A stretch of 14,755 nucleotides of DNA, from the NCBI GenBank assembly GCA_018064305.1, contig JAGHVP010000090.1:1-14755 (forward strand), written 5' to 3'. Within the stretch, counting starts at the first letter, position 1. Each line of letters starts with the position of its first letter. The stretch comes from Candidatus Equibacterium intestinale. Its GTDB lineage: Bacteria; Bacteroidota; Bacteroidia; Bacteroidales; UBA932. This document shows, piece by piece, positions 1 to 4,760 of the stretch. The position numbers were made by a program, and so were the translations under genes. The notes under the pieces were generated by a model that saw only the letters and a list, made by a program, of their open reading frames with translations, was not told the DNA's origin and did no database searches.

Positions 1-100
1 TGAAGCCGTTAACGAAATTGTTGGAATCGATGCGTTTCCTGGCGTCTGCACATGGAGCAAGCATCAGTGCTGCCATGATGATTAACAGTACTTTTTTCAT
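1..100 (-). CDS. Secreted protein, N-terminal fragment (cut by window edge)
   Basis: An ATG at 98-100 opens 33 codons that run off the left edge. The product begins with a classic signal peptide: MKK, a hydrophobic core over about residues 4-16 (VLLIIMAALMLAP), then an ADA signal-peptidase-I-like site at residues 18-20. A Cys lies at residue 17, but the preceding LAP is a poor lipobox, so export to the periplasm as a soluble protein is more likely than lipidation. The start is 17 bases after the stop of the candidate anti-sigma gene, so it is probably the next gene of the sigma-factor operon. Too little is visible to assign a family. Small exported proteins often follow ECF sigma genes in Bacteroidales, but that is context only. 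Confidence 0.7.
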   Translation of the reverse strand, partial: MKKVLLIIMAALMLAPCADARKRIDSNNFVNGF

Positions 101-117
101 ATTTTTGAATTTGATGG

Positions 118-486
118 TTATTCAGTTGCGCGTGACGTGGTTATGGTGATGCAGGCAACAAGTGCCACTGCGAATATAAGGACGCCCGTCAGTTGTGGAT
201 TGCATACAGCAACCTGGAAGGCCGTAGCATGGAGGTTGTAGGGAGTATGGGGAATAATAAGAGGCTTGAGTATAAACATTGCAGATACAGCACATCCAGC
301 CAGCAGGCCTGACAGGAAGGTGATGATGACAGCCCTTCTGCTTCTCTTTTTTCTTTTGGCGCATATAGTGCGGAGCTCGTCTGCGGCTTCAAGCTTCTTA
401 CGGATCTGCTTCATGTATTCAGCGTTGTCTCCGAGGTCCGGCCTGTATCCGCTGAACAGTTCTTCAAGTGAATCGTTCATCTTCAT
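118..486 (-). CDS. Two-helix membrane protein, candidate anti-sigma factor
   Basis: The 122-residue product has a charged N-terminal half of about 48 residues, beginning SLEELFSGYRPDLGDNAEYM and ending in a basic KRKKRSRR cluster. This is followed by a membrane helix (about 51-73), a short loop and a second helix (about 99-117). Its ATG overlaps the stop of the upstream ECF sigma gene as ATGA, so the two are probably translationally coupled. A short cytoplasmic domain attached to the membrane and coupled to an ECF sigma factor is the usual layout of an anti-sigma factor. The N-terminal pattern resembles small Bacteroides proteins found beside such sigma factors. No zinc-binding HxxxCxxC motif and no FecR domain are present, so this is not a classical ZAS or FecR anti-sigma factor. 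The anti-sigma role is inferred from context. Confidence 0.75.
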   Translation of the reverse strand: MKMNDSLEELFSGYRPDLGDNAEYMKQIRKKLEAADELRTICAKRKKRSRRAVIITFLSGLLAGCAVSAMFILKPLIIPHTPYNLHATAFQVAVCNPQLTGVLIFAVALVACITITTSRATE

Positions 487-980
487 TGATTATTTTTGTT
501 TTCCAATAACTTGCGCATTCTTTTCCTTCCGCGGGATAGCAGGACTCTTACTGCCCCGGAGCTGCAATTCATGATGGAGGCTGTCTCCCTGACTGAATAT
601 CCACCTATGTAGAACAGCAGAATGGATGTACGTTCTTTTAAAGGGATGGAAGAAAGTGCGAAATACAGCCCTTCATATTCAAAGCTGCCGTCACTGCATT
701 CATGCGAGAGGACGGACTTCACTTCCCGCTCCTCTAGGCCAATATTGTAACCACCGGCCCGTTTTGCCTTGTCCAGGAATGTGTTGTATGCAATCTTGAA
801 AAGCCAGGTGGTGAACTTGAACTTTTCAACAAAAGATGGAGAGGCGACGTAGGCCTTTATGAAGGTCTCCTGTGCGATATCCTCCGCCTCCTGTCTGTTG
901 CCACAACAGAGTGCAAGCAGAAACCTTCTCAGCGCTTCCTGCTCTTTCTCAATCAATTCTATGAACCTTTCTCGTGTCAA
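483..980 (-). CDS. ECF-type RNA polymerase sigma factor
   Basis: This 165-residue protein has the normal length and two-domain layout of an extracytoplasmic-function sigma factor. Region 2 (about residues 12-78) carries the core-binding helix AEDIAQETFIKAY and the region 2.3/2.4 segment FKFTTWLFKIAYNTFLDKAKR. Region 4 (about 108-158) carries IPLKERTSILLFYIGGYSVRE and a helix-turn-helix ending in VRVLLSRGRKRMRKLL, which reads the -35 element. The assigned start is TTG at 978-980, 9 bases after the TAG stop (990-992) of the upstream gene and in the same frame. No in-frame ATG precedes region 2, so the TTG is the best available start. The next gene overlaps its stop and probably encodes its antagonist. 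The family call is secure; the regulon is unknown. Confidence 0.95.
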   Translation of the reverse strand: MTRERFIELIEKEQEALRRFLLALCCGNRQEAEDIAQETFIKAYVASPSFVEKFKFTTWLFKIAYNTFLDKAKRAGGYNIGLEEREVKSVLSHECSDGSFEYEGLYFALSSIPLKERTSILLFYIGGYSVRETASIMNCSSGAVRVLLSRGRKRMRKLLENKNNQ

Positions 981-989
981 ATCAAACTG

Positions 990-1400
990 CTATTCGAGGT
1001 TCCCATTGCGGATCAGTGCCTTTACCTTTGAATATGCCACCATAAGGGCTGTACCTGCAGCAAGACAGAAACAAGACAGACCGAAACTGTTGGAGTCCAG
1101 TGTCACACCGGGGGCATGGAACAGTGCTGCAGCTAACATTGCAAACACTCCGGCAAGCAGAAAGAAGATGCTCAGTCCCAGCAGTATGGGGCTTTTCTGA
1201 GCTGCAGTCCGTTTTGTTTTCTGAGTCGTAATCATCCTGAGCAGCTCTTCGAAAGCGATGTCAGGATTTTTTTCGTACACTTTTTCGGCAAGTTCGGCAA
1301 GCCTGTTGAATTGTTTGTTCCTGTATTTGTGTATTGTGGCCACCACTATGGTAGGCATTATGAACAGGAGCAACATTAGTATTATACCGGCGGTATTCAT
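990..1400 (-). CDS. Small membrane protein upstream of the ECF sigma gene
   Basis: The 136-residue protein has an N-terminal membrane helix (about residues 5-23), a charged cytoplasmic-type segment (IHKYRNKQFNRLAELAEKVYEKNPDIAFEE and on to about residue 68, dominated by Lys, Arg and Glu), and two further helices (about 72-95 and 104-124). The layout recalls short Bacteroidota membrane proteins of unknown function encoded next to ECF sigma factors, possibly of the DUF6249 type, but I cannot confirm a family. Its TAG stop is 9 bases before the sigma start and in the same reading frame, so the two are almost certainly cotranscribed. A role in sensing or membrane recruitment for the sigma system is a guess from position. 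Start: ATG at 1398-1400; no convincing TAnnTTTG promoter was seen in the 37 bases upstream. Confidence 0.8.
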   Translation of the reverse strand: MNTAGIILMLLLFIMPTIVVATIHKYRNKQFNRLAELAEKVYEKNPDIAFEELLRMITTQKTKRTAAQKSPILLGLSIFFLLAGVFAMLAAALFHAPGVTLDSNSFGLSCFCLAAGTALMVAYSKVKALIRNGNLE

Positions 1401-1437
1401 AGTAAACAGTAAGAAGTGGTTTCCTTCATTTAACGAT

Positions 1438-1473
1438 AAAATGCCCCGGAATGTTACATTGCCGGAGCATTTT
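1438..1473 (-). terminator. Hairpin terminator after the ExbB-like gene
   Basis: The left arm AAATGCCCCGGAATGT pairs with the right arm ACATTGCCGGAGCATTT, with one mismatch and one bulged base, giving a GC-centred stem of about 15 pairs and almost no loop. Read on the minus strand, the stem is followed by TTTTATCG. On the plus strand it is followed by seven Ts, so it could work in both directions. It lies 22 bases beyond the stop of the minus-strand ExbB-like gene and 37 bases before the start of the next gene. It therefore ends that gene or attenuates transcription into the sigma operon. Confidence 0.7.
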
Positions 1474-1495
1474 TTTGTATCTGCCTTCTGTGCGG

Positions 1496-1840
1496 TCAGA
1501 TTCTCGGCTTCTGAATCATTCTGACGATGAGTGATACCAGATAGATGATAATACCATAAATGACAGGGATCATGGCAACCTTCAGCCCGCCGAAGAAAAG
1601 GCCGGGAGACACTATGTCGAACAGCCCGTTGACTTCTGGCAAATTACTTGACACATTCTGCAGAGCCACGAACATCTGTCTCAGCCCGAGGATCAGGGAA
1701 AAGATTCCGAAGACAAGAGCGAAAGAGCCGATTTCCTTCACCCAGCGCGGGGCTTTCCAAGCGGCGAAGAAGATTGCAACAAGCAGAGCGGTAAGGAGGG
1801 ACATAAAGACAGGTCCTCCTTCGATAAACAGTTTGTACAT
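1496..1840 (-). CDS. MotA/TolQ/ExbB-like small membrane protein
   Basis: The 114-residue protein has three predicted membrane helices (about residues 10-28, 38-56 and 85-107). Its second half, SPGLFFGGLKVAMIPVIYG followed by IIIYLVSLIVRMIQK, matches the helix-packing part of the MotA/TolQ/ExbB proton-channel family. It is much shorter than true ExbB (about 230 residues) because it lacks the large cytoplasmic loop. Bacteroidota encode many such minimal forms, usually annotated as MotA/TolQ/ExbB family. No ExbD/TolR partner is adjacent, so energising a TonB system is unproven. Its 5' end faces the LytTR regulator gene across a 154-base divergent region that contains a good TAnnTTTG element and a LytTR-style repeat, so control by that regulator is plausible. 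Start: ATG at 1838-1840. Confidence 0.8.
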   Translation of the reverse strand: MYKLFIEGGPVFMSLLTALLVAIFFAAWKAPRWVKEIGSFALVFGIFSLILGLRQMFVALQNVSSNLPEVNGLFDIVSPGLFFGGLKVAMIPVIYGIIIYLVSLIVRMIQKPRI

Positions 1841-1874
1841 GATGTAATATTATTTCGTTAAACAATTTGTTAAG

Positions 1875-1907
1875 CAAAGTTAACTGCTTCTCATACCGTT
1901 CCGCAGG
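1875..1907 (-). promoter_or_regulatory. Predicted promoter of the ExbB-like gene
   Basis: On the minus strand TAACTTTG (1875-1882) is an exact match to the Bacteroidota -7 consensus TAnnTTTG. About 20 bases upstream the expected TTTG is replaced by the poor match CTGC or CCTG (1903-1907). A good -7 box with a poor -33 box directly beside the direct repeat at 1908-1941 is typical of an activator-dependent promoter. The predicted transcript would have a leader of roughly 30 bases before the ATG at 1840. Confidence 0.5.
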
Positions 1908-1941
1908 TAAAAACCCACCAGATGGCTGTTAAATCCCACCA
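1908..1941. promoter_or_regulatory. Imperfect direct repeat, candidate LytTR binding site
   Basis: TAAAAACCCACCA (1908-1920) is repeated as TTAAATCCCACCA (1929-1941), identical at 11 of 13 positions, with the units offset by 21 bases, two helical turns. LytTR regulators such as AgrA bind roughly 9-base direct repeats separated by about 12 bases, the same spacing. The site lies just upstream of the LytTR gene and abuts the weak -33 region of the divergent ExbB-like gene. A short inverted element CACCA/TGGTG (1937-1955) overlaps the second copy. Binding by the adjacent regulator is inferred. Confidence 0.5.
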
Positions 1942-1994
1942 TTCACTTGCTGGTGCAATGAAAATCGGTTTTATTGTACTATTTTCGTAATGAA

Positions 1995-2714
1995 ATGAAA
2001 AGGATACTGTCAATAGCCTATTGGTGTGCCGCTGTTATGCTGGTGGCTGCAATTGTCTGCAATTACGGATACAACTTCGCTGAGTCGCTGTTCATCGGCA
2101 CCCTTTTCCTTCCCGGTGCACTTGCAGTCAAATACTTCTTCCCCGGAATCCGCAAATCTGACAGGAAAAGGGTGGCCTGGAACTATGCGTTTGTGATAAC
2201 AGGCATCATACTGGCGGAGATATTCCTGTTCATGCTCGCGCATTGGGCAATCCAGTTGATGAGGGATGACACACAGGTGATATATGACTGGCCCGTACTT
2301 CCGGGCATCTTCGAGAATCCACTCTTCATTTCCATTGTCATTGCTCTGCTGGCAGTGGGGAACTGGTTCATGGAGAAGTGGCTTGGCAGGAAATTCCCTT
2401 CTGAGGAGTTGCCGGTGACTTTCCTTTCCGAGCGGAAGGCTGTCTCCCTACGGCGTGATGAAATATTATTCATAGAGTCAAATGACTATTTCACCACAGT
2501 GTTTGCAAGCGGAGACAGACAATTCCGCAACAGGACTCCTATTTCGCAGTGGGAATCAATCCTTGGAGAAGGTTTCATCCGTATACACCGGTCATATCTC
2601 GTGAATGCATCTATCATTGAATGGGCTGGCACAGACAACTTGTCGTGCGGAGGTTATGAACTTCCAGTATCGAGAAAGTACCGCGGTTCCGTCAGAAACC
2701 ACTTGAATTATTAA
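1995..2714 (+). CDS. Membrane-anchored LytTR DNA-binding regulator
   Basis: From the preferred ATG at 1995 the product is 239 residues. A TTG at 1974 would add seven residues (MYYFRNE), but the ATG starts directly at the first membrane helix. The N-terminal half has four predicted helices (about residues 5-23, 31-50, 64-84 and 107-124). The C-terminal part (about 137-235) is a LytTR DNA-binding domain with the signature runs EILFIESNDYFTTVF, RNRTPISQWE and FIRIHRSYLVNAS, and a terminal LPVSRKYR segment. There is no response-regulator receiver domain, so the signal presumably enters through the membrane part rather than by phosphorylation. It is divergent from the ExbB-like gene and probably controls the shared intergenic region. 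Its stop codon overlaps that of the convergent lipoprotein gene. Confidence 0.92.
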   Translation: MKRILSIAYWCAAVMLVAAIVCNYGYNFAESLFIGTLFLPGALAVKYFFPGIRKSDRKRVAWNYAFVITGIILAEIFLFMLAHWAIQLMRDDTQVIYDWPVLPGIFENPLFISIVIALLAVGNWFMEKWLGRKFPSEELPVTFLSERKAVSLRRDEILFIESNDYFTTVFASGDRQFRNRTPISQWESILGEGFIRIHRSYLVNASIIEWAGTDNLSCGGYELPVSRKYRGSVRNHLNY

Positions 2715-3826
2715 TTTTTCTCTGTGAGAATCAAGGGAGCGGAATAAAGCTGGCCTTTGTCATTCAGAAGGAACAATGTCTGGGATTCCGGCTCGTATGA
2801 AAATGACCTGGCATACCTGTCAAGTGCAATCCTTTCAAGGAGATTCCCATCCCAGTCAAATACCCTGATTTCGCAGTTCTTATTATCATTTTCATTTAAC
2901 TCTTCATCTAGTGTGTTACCTTCCCACAACAGGAGGAAGTACTCATTGAAAGTTTGGATTTCCCGGTAGTTAGTGGTGAGTCTGGAAGCCATTTCAGAGA
3001 TGGACATCGAATCAATCTGCTTGAAAGATGGATAATCGCGGTTTACGATGCCTGTGATGCGGCCTGACTCCAAATCAATAAGATTGATGCAGTCAATATA
3101 AAAGAGCGCATCAACTGCAACGGTGTAGTCTGGCTTGATTCCGACAGCCCCGTCATACATCATTTCAACAGCAGTCGGTACATCCTGAAAAATCATCATG
3201 CTGTTATAGGGAGTGCATGGACCATTGGCTGTGATGTATCCCGGCTCAGTGACATTCCAGTTGAGATTCCGGCCTTTGCTATTTATCATTATTCTGACAC
3301 GTTGCTTTTCAAATATTATAGAATCTGCTCCGCAAAAAGATATTTTATCAAACAAACCATCATAAGGGAATGATTCTTCCACAACAGCAACCTGATCCTT
3401 GACGGACTGTGTGATGTTAAGGCGTTTGATGTGTGACATGTCATTGACATCAAATAATATGTCACCGTTTTCCGAATGCATGAAGTGGCTGCTGCTGCCG
3501 GCATATCTGAATTCGTTGCCGGCATTTCCGTTCTGGCATATTTCTGCAAGAACGCTGAGTGAATTTGTGCCGATTATCTTGAGATATCCACTTTTATCTT
3601 CAGTAGTGACGATGAGAAGTGAGTCACATACATCTATTTCTCTTGCAGAGAGGACCGTGACGGGTAGCTCGGATGATTCGATGTTGCTGCATTTGACATC
3701 AGATGGAGTGAATTCGATGCAGTTATCGACCTGATATAAAATTCTGGGGCTGCATGACAGGAGCAGAAGCGTTGTTACAACAGTTGCACATGAAAAATGG
3801 CCAATACATTTAAGTTGAGTTTTCAT
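2711..3826 (-). CDS. BF3164/TolB-like beta-propeller lipoprotein
   Basis: The preferred start is ATG at 3824-3826, giving 371 residues. An upstream in-frame ATG at 3880 would sit inside the promoter. The N-terminus is a lipoprotein signal: MKTQLK, a hydrophobic stretch, and lipobox LLSC with Cys25. The mature part shows the Bacteroidota 'BF3164-like' pattern of repeated propeller blades, including CDSLLIV, GYLKIIGTNSLSVL and GNAGNEFRYA, the last being the degenerate GxGPGEF-type turn of the family. Later come EIRVFDWDGNLLERIALD and a closing blade LFLLNDKGQLYSAPL. Members are cell-envelope lipoproteins of unknown substrate with a predicted six-bladed propeller. The gene is monocistronic with its own promoter and is convergent with the LytTR gene. 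It appears richer in A+T than the sus-like genes. Confidence 0.85.
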   Translation of the reverse strand: MKTQLKCIGHFSCATVVTTLLLLSCSPRILYQVDNCIEFTPSDVKCSNIESSELPVTVLSAREIDVCDSLLIVTTEDKSGYLKIIGTNSLSVLAEICQNGNAGNEFRYAGSSSHFMHSENGDILFDVNDMSHIKRLNITQSVKDQVAVVEESFPYDGLFDKISFCGADSIIFEKQRVRIMINSKGRNLNWNVTEPGYITANGPCTPYNSMMIFQDVPTAVEMMYDGAVGIKPDYTVAVDALFYIDCINLIDLESGRITGIVNRDYPSFKQIDSMSISEMASRLTTNYREIQTFNEYFLLLWEGNTLDEELNENDNKNCEIRVFDWDGNLLERIALDRYARSFSYEPESQTLFLLNDKGQLYSAPLILTEKN

Positions 3827-3849
3827 ACAAAATATGTTTTTAGTTTCTG

Positions 3850-3881
3850 CAAAAGTAAAGTAAAGTTTACAATTATGCAAG
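3850..3881 (-). promoter_or_regulatory. Predicted promoter and palindrome of the lipoprotein gene
   Basis: On the minus strand TACTTTTG (3850-3857) is an exact TAnnTTTG -7 box. CTTG (3878-3881), 20 bases upstream, fits the TTTG -33 box at three of four positions. Between them is a perfect palindrome GTAAAGTTTAC (3860-3870). The transcript would start near 3844, leaving a leader of under 20 bases and supporting the ATG at 3826. The whole element resembles the promoter at 4643-4673. Confidence 0.6.
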
Positions 3882-3920
3882 TATTAGCGTCATTTTTTTT
3901 TCAATAACAATACTATAAAC

Positions 3921-3954
3921 AAAACCGCCCCTCAAATTATGGAGGAGCGGTTTG
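3921..3954 (-). terminator. Terminator of the membrane protein/XRE cassette
   Basis: AAACCGCCCCTC (3922-3933) pairs with GAGGAGCGGTTT (3942-3953) with one mismatch around an 8-base loop. On the minus strand the stem is followed by TTTTGTTTATAG. It lies 34 bases after the stop of the small XRE-type regulator and separates it from the lipoprotein promoter. Confidence 0.8.
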
Positions 3955-3987
3955 TGATGGATAGAAGATTCAGTACTATAAGTACCG

Positions 3988-4188
3988 TCAGTCTGTCTCT
4001 TCGAGTTCGAAGAGGTCGTTGACTGGGAGGTTGAAGATTTTGGACATCTTCAGGGCCAGAACGGTTGATGGATTGAATTTACCAAGTTCTATGGCGTTGA
4101 CGGTCTGCCGGCTCACACCGAGTAGTTCGGCCAGGGTCTGCTGTGTCATGCGCTGGCGGGCGCGCTCCACTCTGAGATTATTCCTCAT
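3988..4188 (-). CDS. Small Cro/CI-type (XRE) helix-turn-helix regulator
   Basis: The 66-residue protein is almost wholly a Cro/CI helix-turn-helix domain. RVERARQRMTQQTLAELLGV and SRQTVNAIELGKFNPS form the first four helices including the recognition helix (about residues 29-37), and ALKMSKIFNLPVNDLFELEE closes the fold. It resembles the compact YozG/YgzD type common in bacteria, often encoded beside a membrane protein. Its ATG (4186-4188) lies 11 bases inside the end of the preceding membrane protein gene, so the two are translationally coupled. Family members typically repress their own operon. The palindrome in the cassette promoter and in the adjacent lipoprotein promoter is the obvious candidate target. 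A terminator follows. Confidence 0.93.
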   Translation of the reverse strand: MRNNLRVERARQRMTQQTLAELLGVSRQTVNAIELGKFNPSTVLALKMSKIFNLPVNDLFELEETD

Positions 4189-4615
4189 GTCCGATAGCTT
4201 TTTTTTGTTTCCAGAGTTTTATTCTGAATGTAATCAGATAGGCTGCTGCCGGTAGGAGGACAAAACTATTTGCAATGTTGAGATAATGGACGTACGTGTT
4301 ATATGTATGGGCCATGGTCTTGACCATATTGCTGGCCCAAGGCTCCAGTATCACCAAAGCGAAATAGATAATGACCGGTGCAAGCAGCGATTTGTGACGT
4401 GTTTCTGTAATCAGTTCATCTTCCACCTTCTCCTTTGAAAAGCAGATAATTACAAGCGAAAGAGGAAGTATTCCCCTGTAGGCGGTGTTCCATACTGAGT
4501 TGAAGGTCCACCTGAGGCTGGGGAAAAGATACAGCGCTGAGACAGCAGCGCTTGCAATCAGCAATGCCAGACCGATCCAAATACAGAAGTGAGGCAGGAG
4601 ATGCGGTTTTTTCAT
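4178..4615 (-). CDS. Four-helix membrane protein paired with XRE regulator
   Basis: The preferred start is ATG at 4613-4615 (145 residues, MKKPHLLPHF...). The longer frame from 4672 would begin inside the promoter. Four membrane helices are predicted: about residues 10-30 (IWIGLALLIASAAVSALYLF), 43-60 (AYRGILPLSLVIICF), 76-95 (LLAPVIIYFALVILEPW) and 109-131 (YLNIANSFVLLPAAAYLITF). An acidic cytoplasmic-type segment EKVEDELITETRHK lies between the second and third. The C-terminus is basic (RIKLWKQKK). I do not recognise a named family. Overlap with the regulator gene suggests a functional pair in which the membrane protein modulates or is controlled by the regulator, but no toxin motif is visible and a toxin-antitoxin function is not supported by sequence alone. 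Confidence 0.82.
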   Translation of the reverse strand: MKKPHLLPHFCIWIGLALLIASAAVSALYLFPSLRWTFNSVWNTAYRGILPLSLVIICFSKEKVEDELITETRHKSLLAPVIIYFALVILEPWASNMVKTMAHTYNTYVHYLNIANSFVLLPAAAYLITFRIKLWKQKKAIGHEE

Positions 4616-4642
4616 AATTTGTTTTTGTTGCCAATTCTCATG

Positions 4643-4673
4643 CAAAGTAATGCAAACTTTACTGATATGCAAG
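4643..4673 (-). promoter_or_regulatory. Predicted promoter and palindrome of the XRE cassette
   Basis: On the minus strand TTACTTTG (4643-4650) matches TAnnTTTG at seven of eight positions. CTTG (4670-4673) is the -33 box after a 19-base spacer. In the spacer is GCAAACTTTAC (4652-4662), a near-palindrome in the same position as GTAAAGTTTAC in the lipoprotein promoter. TGCAA occurs three times here (4641, 4651, 4668). The predicted start near 4636 supports the ATG at 4615. Confidence 0.55.
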
Positions 4674-4692
4674 AATTAATGACAATGAGTTC

Positions 4693-4731
4693 ATAAAAAA
4701 ACAGAAACCGCCCGTAGAATCTGCGGGCGGT
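4693..4731 (-). terminator. Terminator of the SusC/SusD operon
   Basis: ACCGCCCG (4707-4714) pairs perfectly with CGGGCGGT (4724-4731) around a 9-base loop. On the minus strand the stem is followed by TTCTGTTTTTTTATG, a good U-tract. It starts 30 bases after the stop of the last SusD-like gene and ends the four-gene operon before the XRE cassette promoter. Confidence 0.85.
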
Positions 4732-4760
4732 CTGATATGTAGTGTGTATGGAATCGTCTG

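Noticed and set aside
483..980. FecI-type trans-envelope signalling with the SusC-like receptors
   Set aside because: No FecR protein is encoded beside the sigma factor and neither SusC-like protein has the N-terminal STN domain that such signalling needs.
1974..1994. TTG start for the LytTR gene
   Set aside because: The ATG at 1995 begins directly at the first membrane helix with MKR, and the seven added residues bring no recognisable feature.
3827..3880. N-terminal extension of the lipoprotein gene from an ATG at 3880
   Set aside because: It would place the start inside the predicted promoter and put 18 residues before a complete lipoprotein signal peptide.
3988..4615. Toxin-antitoxin system
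   Set aside because: The regulator resembles antitoxin DNA-binding domains in size, but the partner is a four-helix membrane protein with no toxin motif, and the mini-XRE family is common outside toxin-antitoxin loci.
4616..4672. N-terminal extension of the four-helix membrane protein from an ATG at 4672
   Set aside because: It overlaps the -33 and -7 boxes of the predicted promoter; the ATG at 4615 starts MKKP just before the first membrane helix.
3840..4740. Insertion of the XRE cassette as a mobile unit, from the repeated promoter-plus-terminator pattern on both sides
   Set aside because: The two terminators share only the common GC-stem pattern with different loops, there is no target duplication or recombinase, and shared regulation explains the similar promoters.
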